Shown piece after piece: positions 16,512 to 24,946 of a stretch of DNA of 64,000 bases. Both the position numbers and the translations under genes were made by a program. Every line of letters starts with the position of its first letter. Within the stretch, counting starts at the first letter, position 1. This DNA is from Desulfitibacter alkalitolerans DSM 16504 (GTDB lineage: Bacteria; Bacillota; DSM-16504; Desulfitibacterales; Desulfitibacteraceae): the NCBI RefSeq assembly GCF_000620305.1, contig NZ_KK211100.1, forward strand, positions 300,467 through 364,466. The letters are read 5' to 3'. The notes under the pieces are model-generated. The model did not search any database. It was given only the letters and a program-made list of their open reading frames with translations, and had not been told where the DNA came from.

Positions 16512-16966
16512 CGGACATCCCTCAACTTCCTGTTAGGTCCTAGAGCCTTGATTTCCTCAGAAAGCTTAATGGCATTTTCAGCAAATTTTTGACCTTCTGA
16601 TCCAGAAATCCACCTTGCCTGGAATCTCTCTGGCTCTATTCCCACATATTCAAGTAGTCTTTTAAAGACAAGCATCCTTCTTCTGGCATAATAATTGCCT
16701 GTTGCATAGTGGCAGTCACCTGGGTGACAACCAGCAACTAGTACACCATCTGCTCCCTTTTGGAAGGCCCTGATAACCATATGGGGGTTAACCCTACCAG
16801 AGCATGGAACCCTGATAATTCTTAAATTGCTGGGATACTGGAACCTGCTGGTACCAGCCAGGTCTGCACCTGCATAACTGCACCAATTACAACAAAAACC
16901 TACTATTTTCGGAGTCCATTCACCTTGTTGTTTTTCCCTTTCAAGGGTATTTTGTTCTACTGACAT
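16508..16966 (-). CDS. flxD: FlxD/MvhD-type [2Fe-2S] subunit
   Basis: A protein of 152 aa matching the methyl-viologen-reducing hydrogenase delta family. It has GFCCNWCSYAGADLAG near residue 24, VPCSGRVNP near 54, and GCHPGDCHYATGN near 80, with all the cysteines that bind the [2Fe-2S] cluster. MvhD links an electron donor to HdrA; here no hydrogenase genes are adjacent, and the donor module is FlxABC. The ATG has GGAGG 10 nt upstream. Its start overlaps hdrA by 10 bp. Confidence 0.92.
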   Translation of the reverse strand: MSVEQNTLEREKQQGEWTPKIVGFCCNWCSYAGADLAGTSRFQYPSNLRIIRVPCSGRVNPHMVIRAFQKGADGVLVAGCHPGDCHYATGNYYARRRMLVFKRLLEYVGIEPERFQARWISGSEGQKFAENAIKLSEEIKALGPNRKLRDVR

Positions 16967-18942
16967 GCGGCATCCACCTCCGCTAGAATCTGTTGATTTG
17001 TAAATCCTCTTAGATTAATAGCACCGGAACGACAAGCTACAGTACATGGTCCACAGCCCTGACATAGTCCAGCATTTACATTTGCTACTTGTCTTTCCAC
17101 TTCTCCCCCATGAACACGTTCCTTAATGGTTATCAGTTCAATTGCCTTATAAGGGCAAACTGGAATACATAAGCCGCATCCAGAGCATAATCCTTCATCA
17201 ACATAACTGATCATTGGACTTGTAGCCATTTTGTCTTTTGAGAAGAGGGCTCCTACCTTGGCTGCTGCTGCTGTTGCCTGGGAAACTGTTTCAGGAATAT
17301 CCTTTGGTCCTTGACAGGTTCCAGCCAAAAAGACACCAGCTGTGTTGGTTTCAATGGGCCGTAACTTTGGATGGGCCTCTGTAAAAAAACCATCCTTGTC
17401 ATAAGAGAAACCAACAGTTTGAGCAATTTCTGAAGAGTCCTTAACAGCTGCTGCAGCAGTTGCTAGAATAACCATATCTGCCTTAACCTCCACAGGTTTG
17501 CCAACAAGGGTGTCTTCTGCCTTGACAATTAATTTCTTTCCTTCCTGATATATTTTAGAAACCTGACCGCGCAAATAAGTAGCGCCGTAGCCTTCCTTTG
17601 CCCTCATATAAAATTCATCATACATTTTACCTGGAGTTCTTACATCCATATAGAAGATATATACATTGGCATTTGGGTTTTTCTCCAAAATCTGTGTGGC
17701 ATGCTTTGCCGTATACATACAGCATATTTTTGAGCAATAGGTCTTACCCTTTTCAGTACTTCTTGAACCAACACATTTGATTATAACTATATCCTGGGGT
17801 ATTTCTCCATCCGAGGGTCTCTTAATCTTACCCATGGTTGGGCCAGAGGCGTTTACAAGTCTTTCAAATTGTAAACCATCTATTACATCAGGATATTTGC
17901 CATAACCATACTCTCCAAAGTCCTTCTTCCAATCATACAACTCATAACCTGTAGCCATTACAATAGCACCAAATCTTTCAGTTACCAATTCATCCTTATC
18001 CTCAAAATTTACTGCATCAGTAGGACAAACCTTGGCACAAACTCCACACTTGTTTTCCTTTAACTTTCTGCAATTTTCAGGGTCTATCATGGGTTTGTTG
18101 GGCACAGCCTGGGGAAATGGCTTGTAAATACAGGGCCTTTTGCCCATTCCATAATCAAATTCAGACTCTACTTTTTTAGGGCATTTTGCCTCGCAGATTC
18201 CACACCCTGTACATTTAACCATATCCACATATCTGGCTTTCTTACGAATAGTAACCTCAAAGTTTCCTACATATCCCCCCACTGACTCAAGCTCAGAAAG
18301 GGTATAAAGCTTTATATTTGGATGCTGAGCTGCATCAACCATTTTGGGGGTACAAATACAAGCAGAGCAATCCATTGTAGGAAATGTTTTATCAAGGATT
18401 GCCATTTTCCCGCCTATTGTGGCTTCCCTCTCAAGAATAATCACTTCATAGCCCATGTCTGCCACATCTATGGCAGTCTGCATGCCTGCAATTCCACCAC
18501 CTATAACCAGACACCTTTTTTCAACTGGAATTTCCCCAGGAAATAGAGCCACAGTCTTATTAACCTTGGCTACTGCTTTTCTAACAAGGTCAATTGACTT
18601 TAGTGTAGCACCTTCTTTGTCATTTGGGTGCACCCATGAACAGTGTTCCCTTAAGTTGGCCATCTCAACATAATAGGGATTTAGACCTGCATTTTCCAGT
18701 GTCTTTCTAAAGGTAGGTTCATGAAGTCTTGGTGAACATGCAGCAACTACTACCCTATTCAAGTTGTGCTCCTTTACAGCTTTAATAATAACGTCTTGCC
18801 CTGGTTCGGAGCACATATACTGATAATCTGTTGAATATACCACACCTAGCATGCTTTTTGCTTCCTCTGCTACTTTCTTTACATCAACTACAGCAGCAAT
18901 ATTTGACCCACAATGACACACAAAAACTCCTATACGTTTCAA
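16957..18942 (-). CDS. hdrA: HdrA-like flavin subunit of heterodisulfide-reductase-type complex
   Basis: The flavoprotein that bifurcates electrons in Hdr complexes. The 661 aa contain an N-terminal domain with CHCG at 9-12, the FAD-binding GGGIAG at 148-153, the DCSACICTPKM motif near 191, and CTGCGICEAKC at 244-254. A CGVCAKVCP motif lies near 300, and two C-terminal ferredoxin motifs follow (CSGCGLCIPVCP and CQGCGPCTVACR). Length and domain order match single-subunit HdrA. The start is TTG at 18940-18942 with AAGGAGGG. It lies between hdrB and flxD. Confidence 0.93.
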   Translation of the reverse strand: MKRIGVFVCHCGSNIAAVVDVKKVAEEAKSMLGVVYSTDYQYMCSEPGQDVIIKAVKEHNLNRVVVAACSPRLHEPTFRKTLENAGLNPYYVEMANLREHCSWVHPNDKEGATLKSIDLVRKAVAKVNKTVALFPGEIPVEKRCLVIGGGIAGMQTAIDVADMGYEVIILEREATIGGKMAILDKTFPTMDCSACICTPKMVDAAQHPNIKLYTLSELESVGGYVGNFEVTIRKKARYVDMVKCTGCGICEAKCPKKVESEFDYGMGKRPCIYKPFPQAVPNKPMIDPENCRKLKENKCGVCAKVCPTDAVNFEDKDELVTERFGAIVMATGYELYDWKKDFGEYGYGKYPDVIDGLQFERLVNASGPTMGKIKRPSDGEIPQDIVIIKCVGSRSTEKGKTYCSKICCMYTAKHATQILEKNPNANVYIFYMDVRTPGKMYDEFYMRAKEGYGATYLRGQVSKIYQEGKKLIVKAEDTLVGKPVEVKADMVILATAAAAVKDSSEIAQTVGFSYDKDGFFTEAHPKLRPIETNTAGVFLAGTCQGPKDIPETVSQATAAAAKVGALFSKDKMATSPMISYVDEGLCSGCGLCIPVCPYKAIELITIKERVHGGEVERQVANVNAGLCQGCGPCTVACRSGAINLRGFTNQQILAEVDAACQ

Positions 18943-19844
18943 GCCTTTTCCCTCCTTGTATCTGGATGCCTGAAAATATCCTTTTCATCTAACAATTTTA
19001 CTGGATCCACAAAATGTTTATTTAAGCATAATTCCTTTGCTGAATAGCCAAAAGCAAGTCCCATAAACTGTGTGAAATAGAAAACAGGCAATTGATAGCT
19101 ATTATTATCTAATTGTCCTGCCTCTTTTTGTCTCATGTCTAAATTTAAAAAGCAAAGAGGACATGCTGTTAAGATACAATTAGCGCCGTTAAGCTTTGCA
19201 TTTTTTAGAATATCTCTAATCATCGGAATGCCAACAGCAGGTTTGGCAGTTGAATGTCCCGCACCACAGCATTCCACTTTATAAGACCACTCCACTGGTT
19301 CTCCGCCTAAAGCCACAACCAGCCTATCCATGGTCATGGGGTCCTCCACATCGTCAAAACACATGATTTTTGGGGGCCTTACTAACAAGCATCCATAATA
19401 AGAGGCCACTTTTAAGCCAGTTAATGGTCTGTTAACTGATTCTTTGATCTTATCAAGACCCACATCATTGACAAGTACATCCAAAAGTGTTTTGACCTCA
19501 TGCCTGGCGGTATATTCCATATCAATAACTTCATTTATGGTCTTTTTCATTTCTTTTGATTGCCTAACCTCAACTTGAGCAGCTTTCATTCTATTAAAGC
19601 ATGCCGCACATGGAACAGCCACATCAAGTCCTTGTTTTTCTGCCAAGGCAAGGGTTCTTGCTGGCAGTGCTATTGAAAGCAAATGACTCGTATTATGGGC
19701 AGCTGAAGCGCCACAGCAGTTCCAGTCATCAATTTCCTCTAATTGAACTCCTAGATGCTTTGCAACTGCTTTTGTAGACTGATTGTATTCTATTCCCGTT
19801 GCATTTAGTGAGCAACCAGGGTAATATGCATATTTTAATGTCAT
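18939..19844 (-). CDS. hdrB: HdrB-like subunit with CCG domains
   Basis: Catalytic subunit of the heterodisulfide-reductase type. The 301 aa start with YAYYPGCSLNATG and contain two CCG signatures: NCCGASAAHN near 42 with CAACFNR near 77, and ECCGAGHS near 194 with CPLCFLN near 233. In methanogens these bind two noncubane [4Fe-4S] clusters that reduce CoM-S-S-CoB. In bacteria the disulfide substrate is not established; DsrC-type proteins or other thiols have been proposed. It overlaps hdrA by 4 bp and hdrC by 1 bp. Confidence 0.9.
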   Translation of the reverse strand: MTLKYAYYPGCSLNATGIEYNQSTKAVAKHLGVQLEEIDDWNCCGASAAHNTSHLLSIALPARTLALAEKQGLDVAVPCAACFNRMKAAQVEVRQSKEMKKTINEVIDMEYTARHEVKTLLDVLVNDVGLDKIKESVNRPLTGLKVASYYGCLLVRPPKIMCFDDVEDPMTMDRLVVALGGEPVEWSYKVECCGAGHSTAKPAVGIPMIRDILKNAKLNGANCILTACPLCFLNLDMRQKEAGQLDNNSYQLPVFYFTQFMGLAFGYSAKELCLNKHFVDPVKLLDEKDIFRHPDTRREKA

Positions 19845-20419
19845 TAGGCGTGACCCCCTTTCTCTTTTTCTCTAACCCTTTCAAATAGCTTCTTGATTTC
19901 TGAAGGATTTTTGACTTTGTGAGGAAAGGGACTAATCTTTCCATCTAGAAAAAGCTTGGGTGCCAGGGTTACATCCTTAAATGGCTGCATTGACATGAGG
20001 TTATACATGACAATTAAGCCCATCTCATGAACTCTTCCATTGTTTTCCACTGATTTTAGAAACAGCTCTTCAAAAAGCTTAATGTTCTTTTCAGGCATAA
20101 TCCCCTTGTTCTTGGCCATGATTCTCACTGCCTCCATGACTCGTGGAATATTCACTCCCCTTGGGCAGCGTGCATAGCATGTTTGACAGGAAGCACATAT
20201 CCAAACACTATTACTTTCTAATGCTTCTTTTGCAAGGCCTACCTGTAATAATCTGAGAATCTGCCTTGGAGGATTGTCCATGGCAAAGGCCACTGGACAC
20301 CCGGCTGTACATTTGCCACACTGATAACACTTCTTTACCTTTTCACCACTAAGCTCTTCTACGTGTTCTTTAATGGGGGCACTATTGTTAACTTGATTAC
20401 TAATGTCAAATACCTCCAA
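19844..20419 (-). CDS. hdrC: HdrC-like iron-sulfur subunit
   Basis: A soluble electron-transfer subunit of 191 aa with two [4Fe-4S] motifs: CYQCGKCTAGCP at 31-42 and CASCQTCYARCP at 75-86. There is no membrane segment, so the complex should be cytosolic (HdrABC rather than HdrDE). It is the first gene of the hdrCBA-flxDCBA operon. The start is TTG at 20417-20419 with GAGGAGG 7 nt upstream. Confidence 0.9.
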   Translation of the reverse strand: MEVFDISNQVNNSAPIKEHVEELSGEKVKKCYQCGKCTAGCPVAFAMDNPPRQILRLLQVGLAKEALESNSVWICASCQTCYARCPRGVNIPRVMEAVRIMAKNKGIMPEKNIKLFEELFLKSVENNGRVHEMGLIVMYNLMSMQPFKDVTLAPKLFLDGKISPFPHKVKNPSEIKKLFERVREKEKGGHA

Positions 20420-20447
20420 AATACTTCCTCCTCTCCCATATTTGCAA

Positions 20448-20487
20448 ATTATATTAAATTGTTATAACAAAGTTAATCTTTATTAAC
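20448..20487 (-). promoter_or_regulatory. Promoter of the hdr-flx operon with two overlapping palindromes
   Basis: On the minus strand TTAACT (20471-20476) and an exact TATAAT (20448-20453) are separated by 17 nt. The spacer holds the perfect 12-bp palindrome TTGTTATAACAA (20459-20470), and the -35 box lies within GTTAATAAAGATTAAC (20472-20487, 6-bp arms). Either could be an operator. They resemble Rex half-sites but not the Rex spacing. Confidence 0.65.
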
Positions 20488-20741
20488 TTGTTTATAGAGT
20501 GAAATTTAAGAAAAAAGAAAACATTCATCTCATGAAAACTCTATTTATTCTATTTTTTTTACAACTTCTTTATTATATCATATCATATCATTATAAATTA
20601 CTATATTTTTGAGTAAAATCCTCCTTTTTAGGGTATTAAAGATGAATGCAAAAAAATTCAGGTCAGTATTTTATTGGTATATTTGCCCAGGGCATGAATA
20701 ACTAATTACATAAGTAAGTTTGCTTGCTGGGAGGATTTAAG
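20488..20741. other. AT-rich intergenic region between the divergent hdr operon and Na/Pi gene
   Basis: About 250 bp without an open frame that I can support. It includes a short ATATC tandem run (about 20574-20592) and a long T tract near 20551. A plus-strand promoter for the Na/Pi gene is expected here, but I found no convincing -35/-10 pair. Confidence 0.4.
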
Positions 20742-21689
20742 TTGGTTTTTATATTAGGCTTTTTGGGAGGATTATCTGCCCTTCTATTAGGCATCTATTT
20801 TATTAGCAAAACCCTAGAGAGTTATCATGAGTACAGGCTAAAGTATTTGCTTAAACGTTTTACTGAAACCCCCATGAAGGGATTTCTTCTCGGCACCATA
20901 GCAACAATGGTGCTCCAAAGCAGCAGCGTTATTACAGTGCTTACAATTGGTCTAGTTAATGCAAGGCTTTTAACCTTTTATCAGGCAGTTGGTATTGTCT
21001 TGGGTACTAATGTGGGTACAACCTTTACAGCCCAACTAGTGGCCTTTGACCTGAAAAATTTTCTAATGCCAATGGTAATTGCTGGACTTGTCCTATATAT
21101 AATTCCTATACCTAGGGTACGGATTGGCGGGAAAATATTATTAAGCTTTTCTTTGGTACTTGTTGGACTTAGTATTATGACCTGGTCCACACTGCCATTG
21201 GAAAACAGCAGACTCTTTTCATTACTATGGTCAAAGATAGATAGTAATTTACTTTATAGTATATCTATTGGCATAATAAGCACAGCAGTATTACAATCAA
21301 GCAGCGGAGTTACAGCTATTTTACTGGCCATAGCCCCCCATGGATATTTAACACTAACTACTGCTATTGCTGTAATCTTGGGCTCAAATGTGGGAACCTG
21401 CTTTACCGCATTGCTTGCAGTTATACATTCATCAAGTGCTGCTCGCAAGGTTGCCCTGGCGCATATTATTTTAAATCTAGGGGGTTTAATAATCTTCCTG
21501 CCCATAATTTCTAGCTTTGCTTTGTTTATTGAAATGACTTCTTCTTCATTACCACGTCAAATTGCAAATGCCCAGACTATATATAATCTGTTATCTTCTC
21601 TTATTGTTTTACCCTTTGCAAAGCAATTTGCAGATTTGACCACGTGGACATATAATGTAATACCAAAAAGAAAAGGAAAGTTTTTTTAG
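20742..21689 (+). CDS. Na/Pi cotransporter family protein (single membrane domain)
   Basis: Integral membrane protein of 315 aa with about eight membrane segments and the inverted-repeat signatures of the NptA/PNaS family: QSSSVITVL with GTNVGTTFT in the first half, and QSSSGVTAI with GSNVGTCFT in the second. The PhoU-like C-terminal domain found in many bacterial homologues is absent. TTG at 20742-20744 has GGAGG 7 nt upstream; the ORF can be read from a TTG 18 bp earlier, but that codes through the binding site. One of only four plus-strand protein genes. Substrate is assumed to be phosphate by family only. Confidence 0.85.
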   Translation: MVFILGFLGGLSALLLGIYFISKTLESYHEYRLKYLLKRFTETPMKGFLLGTIATMVLQSSSVITVLTIGLVNARLLTFYQAVGIVLGTNVGTTFTAQLVAFDLKNFLMPMVIAGLVLYIIPIPRVRIGGKILLSFSLVLVGLSIMTWSTLPLENSRLFSLLWSKIDSNLLYSISIGIISTAVLQSSSGVTAILLAIAPHGYLTLTTAIAVILGSNVGTCFTALLAVIHSSSAARKVALAHIILNLGGLIIFLPIISSFALFIEMTSSSLPRQIANAQTIYNLLSSLIVLPFAKQFADLTTWTYNVIPKRKGKFF

Positions 21690-21705
21690 GACTTTCCTTT
21701 TCTTT
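21667..21705 (+). terminator. Terminator hairpin after the Na/Pi gene
   Basis: A 15-bp perfect inverted repeat of AAAGAAAAGGAAAGT (21667-21681 with 21691-21705) with a 9-nt loop overlaps the end of the coding frame. It may serve both convergent genes. Confidence 0.65.
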
Positions 21706-21760
21706 AAATCCGTTATTCATGATATAAATGTCAATGTGAGAGTAGTTGACATTTATTCCA

Positions 21761-23026
21761 TTATTTATTAACTACTGGGATTGTTGAATTTGCTTTTGGC
21801 ATGACAATAACCTTTGGTTTTTCTGGCAGCTTATGTTTTATTTCTTCTATTACAGCCTCTATGCTCTCTCTTTTCTCTACCATCAAACCACATGAATCCC
21901 TATCATTTATGCCCCTTGATATCAAATAGACATTTATCTTGGATAAGGTTCTGCACCATAAAAAGGCTTTATGTACTCCAATTTCAAATTCTATACTTTT
22001 GAAATGCTCAATGACCTCTTCAGGTGTTTTGAAGCTTTTCATGGTATTATAAAACTTGTCGTCGCCAATACCCTCAGAACAATCAGCAGTAAGTATTATG
22101 TATCCTCCATCCTTCACCACCCTTGATGCATGGGCTAAACCCTTTTGGGCCTGATACATGTTTAAATCCTTTGGGAAACCTCCAGGAGATACTATGGCTA
22201 TCTCAGCCTTTTCCCTTATTGGTACCTCAAAAATATCTTTAGCCAACTCCACGCCTCTTCTATGGGCCTTAATAAAGTGACCTGCTACTGCCTTTACTAT
22301 TTCTTTATTGTTATTAAGAATTACATTTACTATTAAATCAATGCCAACTATTTTACCAACTTCATCAATGTCTTCTCTCGGCGGGTTTCCTTCTAAAAGT
22401 CCAAGCTGGGCATTTTCACTTGTCAGCATTGAGTGATTGGCTTGAATTAACCTTTTTGAACCCAGGCCTATAGCAAGACCCTTTGCACCACCAGTAAAAC
22501 CTATAAATTGATGAGGATCAATCATGCCTGTAACAATTTTCAAGTCTGCTTCAGCATAATACTTATTAACCTCAACTGGTGTACCCTTACTGGTAACACC
22601 ACATGAAACAATTAGCTCCTCATTATTTGCATCATGACTGATAACTGTTACCTTATCTACTATTTCTTCACCAAGGAGATGAATAAACTCCTCCTTATCT
22701 GATGGCCTATGTAATCCAGTCCCAACAATAACAAAAATATTTTTGGATTTAACACCAATCTTTTCCAGTTTCTCGACAATGGGAGGTATTATAACCTTAT
22801 TAGGTACAGGTCTTGTCAGATCACTAATAGCTATTGCAACCTTATTAACACCTTTAAACTCTTCAATCGTCTTTGACCCTATTGGGCTTTCAAGGGCTTT
22901 AACAACTTCTTCTTCCTGATTAGAAGCTCCTTCATATGCCTTTGGGTTAATAACCTCTACTTGAAACCCGTTGGGAGGTGTCCATTCAATATTTTCTTTA
23001 CCGTATGGTATTTTGATTTTTTCCAA
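21761..23026 (-). CDS. LarA-family nickel-pincer racemase/epimerase homologue
   Basis: Homologue of the nickel-pincer-nucleotide lactate racemase. Numbered from the TTG start at 23024-23026 (421 aa; AGGTGG at 8 nt), it has DLTRPVP with Asp 69, GTGLHRP with His 106, DPHQFIGFTGGAKG with His 172 and Lys 182, and QANH with His 198. These line up with the catalytic and Ni-ligand residues of the Lactobacillus enzyme (Asp72, His108, His174, Lys184, His200). The LarB/C/E cofactor genes are not in the window. Many LarA homologues act on other 2-hydroxyacids or sugar acids, so lactate is not certain. Confidence 0.88.
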   Translation of the reverse strand: MEKIKIPYGKENIEWTPPNGFQVEVINPKAYEGASNQEEEVVKALESPIGSKTIEEFKGVNKVAIAISDLTRPVPNKVIIPPIVEKLEKIGVKSKNIFVIVGTGLHRPSDKEEFIHLLGEEIVDKVTVISHDANNEELIVSCGVTSKGTPVEVNKYYAEADLKIVTGMIDPHQFIGFTGGAKGLAIGLGSKRLIQANHSMLTSENAQLGLLEGNPPREDIDEVGKIVGIDLIVNVILNNNKEIVKAVAGHFIKAHRRGVELAKDIFEVPIREKAEIAIVSPGGFPKDLNMYQAQKGLAHASRVVKDGGYIILTADCSEGIGDDKFYNTMKSFKTPEEVIEHFKSIEFEIGVHKAFLWCRTLSKINVYLISRGINDRDSCGLMVEKRESIEAVIEEIKHKLPEKPKVIVMPKANSTIPVVNK

Positions 23027-23266
23027 AGCTAGCACCACCTATTGTTATTTTAAATTGTATATATATATTAAGATTACCATATAGCTGAAATCATATAAAT
23101 AGTAAAATCCGTTACTAACCAAAGTTACTTGCCTCAGTATTCTTAAATAACTAGTTGAAAATTATTTATAACAAAAAATGGATAATATCATCAAATAAAA
23201 TGTATAGAGAATATTTTTATGTTATAGAGTTAAACTAATCCTGAGAATAATTAAGGAGGGATTTTT

Positions 23267-23764
23267 TTGAATAAAACAGTAATAGGTATTTTTGAATCAG
23301 AACGAGTAGCAAAGGAAGCAATTGAGGACTTGCGAAGAGCGGGTTTCCAACGAGAAATATCTTTATTAGCTAAAGATCAAAAAGACATAAGCCGAACACC
23401 TGATGAAAATGGTGGCGGAAACATGGCTGGTGGAGAAACCGTTGCAGACGGTGTGGCAACTGGTGGTGTTCTTGGAGGACTAGGTGGGTTAGCTGTAGGT
23501 GCAGGAGCCCTTGTAATACCTGGCCTTGGGCCCCTTATAGCAGCTGGACCTATTGCAGGTCTACTGTCTGGAGCCGCAGGTGGTGGAGTGGCAGGAGGTT
23601 TGGTAGACTGGGGAATTCCAGAGGAAGAAGGTCGCAGATATGAAGAGGAAATCAAACAAAACAAAATAATAGTCGCTGTAAATTCTTCTGAAGACAATAT
23701 TGATGAGGCAGAAAACATCTTAAAAAACCATGGAGCTTCAGAAGTAAAGGTTCATGACAAATAG
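23267..23764 (+). CDS. YflT-like general stress protein with glycine-zipper segment
   Basis: A protein of 165 aa. The N-terminal TVIGIFESERVAKEAIEDLRRAGF region matches the YflT/heat-induced stress domain, the centre (about 55-115) is a Gly/Ala-rich hydrophobic stretch with GxxxG spacing able to insert in membranes, and the C-terminal part repeats a ferredoxin-like fold (IVAVNSSEDNIDEAENILKNHGA). TTG at 23267 has AAGGAGGG upstream. The 226 bp before it is AT-rich; a sigma-B-like promoter was looked for and not found with confidence. Confidence 0.75.
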   Translation: MNKTVIGIFESERVAKEAIEDLRRAGFQREISLLAKDQKDISRTPDENGGGNMAGGETVADGVATGGVLGGLGGLAVGAGALVIPGLGPLIAAGPIAGLLSGAAGGGVAGGLVDWGIPEEEGRRYEEEIKQNKIIVAVNSSEDNIDEAENILKNHGASEVKVHDK

Positions 23765-23770
23765 TTTTCT

Positions 23771-23796
23771 TAACCCCACTCACAAAAGTGGGGTTA
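23771..23796 (+). terminator. Terminator between convergent yflT-like and fdhD genes
   Basis: A perfect 10-bp stem TAACCCCACT/AGTGGGGTTA with a 6-nt loop is followed by AAACTTT on the plus strand. It lies just after the stress-protein stop and overlaps the stop of fdhD. Confidence 0.8.
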
Positions 23797-24564
23797 AACT
23801 TTGATTCTTTGTGGATTGCTGTATATATTTGCTCTTCTTCCACGAACAAATCCTGTCACTGTCAATCCAAACTCTTTAGCTAAATCTATGGCAAGAGTTG
23901 TTGGGGCTGCTCTTGAAACCAGGATAGGTATTTCCATTTGAGCTACCTTGCCTACTATTTCCGAAGATATTCTGCCGCTAGTTAAAAAAACCTTGTCTTC
24001 TAAGACAATATTATTATTAAGACAAAATCCCAATATTTTGTCCGCTGCATTATGTCTCCCCACATCTTCCCTGAATACAATTATGTCACCTGATTTACTC
24101 ATTAATGCTGAGCTGTGAACTCCTCCTGTAGTCTGGTACAAATCTGAGCGGGAGTGCATGGCCTTTAATCCAGCAAACAATACATCTACAGGTATTTCGA
24201 GATGTGAAGTGACAGGTTTGCGCTGACTGTGATAATGATACATACTTGTTCCCTTTCCACAGCCAGTAGTTATCAATCTCTTGGCAAAACTAAGTTTTCC
24301 AAATTTGCTTGTCTGTGACCCTTCAACCCAGACAATACCCTTATTTAAATCTAAATTGGTTTTTGTATCTGAATCTCTTGACAAAAGCCCTTCTGCAGTT
24401 AAAAACCCCACGGCCAAGTCCTGGAGATACTCTGGTGTGCAGAGAAGGGTTACCACTTCTTCTCCATTTAAATAAATGGTAATGGGTTTTTCTTCAGCTA
24501 TAATATCATCCATTTCTTCAATAATCCCACTATTATATTTAAAAATTGTCATTTTAGTTTTCAT
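23794..24564 (-). CDS. fdhD: Formate dehydrogenase accessory sulfurtransferase FdhD
   Basis: Cytoplasmic protein that passes sulfur from IscS/NifS-type desulfurase to the molybdenum/tungsten bis-PGD cofactor of formate dehydrogenase. The 256 aa contain LCTPEYLQDLAVGFL, the TTGCGKG loop with a single conserved Cys near residue 102, TGGVHSSAL, and the FREDVGRHNAADK motif, all family signatures. The second Cys of the enterobacterial CxxC is replaced by Gly, as in many Firmicutes. No formate dehydrogenase gene is in the window. Confidence 0.95.
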   Translation of the reverse strand: MKTKMTIFKYNSGIIEEMDDIIAEEKPITIYLNGEEVVTLLCTPEYLQDLAVGFLTAEGLLSRDSDTKTNLDLNKGIVWVEGSQTSKFGKLSFAKRLITTGCGKGTSMYHYHSQRKPVTSHLEIPVDVLFAGLKAMHSRSDLYQTTGGVHSSALMSKSGDIIVFREDVGRHNAADKILGFCLNNNIVLEDKVFLTSGRISSEIVGKVAQMEIPILVSRAAPTTLAIDLAKEFGLTVTGFVRGRRANIYSNPQRIKV

Positions 24565-24736
24565 GATTTAACCTTTCTTTTATTTCATTTTATAATAAAA
24601 GGAAATATTTCCTCCTTTAATTATGATACCTTGAAACAATAATAAATAATCAGACCACAAAAAACCAGGTGTATTTGATTTGTTTTAGACAAAAATAATA
24701 TTGATGGCAAGGTTATTAAAAAGGAGGTCATTAAAA

Positions 24737-24913
24737 TTGGCAAAAATAATGTCTGAACAGCTCAAATATGAACTTGCAAAGGAACTAGGTGTCTATAACA
24801 CTGTAATGAACGAAGGTTGGGGGAGTGTGCCCTCAAGAGAATGTGGAAACCTGGTAAAAATGGCAATTATGAAAGCTGAACAGACCATGGGAAACCAACC
24901 TAACCGCTACTAG
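24737..24913 (+). CDS. Alpha/beta-type small acid-soluble spore protein
   Basis: DNA-binding spore protein of 58 aa that protects the chromosome in dormant spores. It carries the family segments QLKYELAKELGV (which includes the usual germination-protease cleavage region) and GSVPSRECGNLVKMAI, matching the SR..G..V..M pattern. Start TTG at 24737 follows AAGGAGG by 9 nt; the ATG at 24701 reads through the binding site and is rejected. A forespore sigma-G promoter is expected upstream but the match I see is poor. This is the clearest sporulation gene in the window. Confidence 0.92.
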   Translation: MAKIMSEQLKYELAKELGVYNTVMNEGWGSVPSRECGNLVKMAIMKAEQTMGNQPNRY

Positions 24914-24928
24914 CCTTCCATCAACAAA

Positions 24929-24946
24929 GGCAGCTTTTTAGCTGCC
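24929..24946 (+). terminator. Bidirectional terminator between spore-protein gene and fliY
   Basis: A perfect 7-bp stem GGCAGCT/AGCTGCC with a 4-nt loop is followed by TAGTTCTTTTT on the plus strand. It also marks the 3-prime end of the 27-kb flagellar operon on the minus strand. Confidence 0.75.

Noticed and set aside
16119-16592. Plus-strand 157-codon frame opposite flxC and flxD
   Set aside because: Antisense to conserved Cys-rich genes; composition is that of reversed codons.
20459-20470. Rex operator at the hdr promoter
   Set aside because: The palindrome lacks the gap between half-sites that known Rex sites have; kept only as an unassigned palindrome.
20574-20592. ATATC tandem run as a repeat element
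   Set aside because: Too short and simple in AT-rich DNA to mean more than chance slippage.
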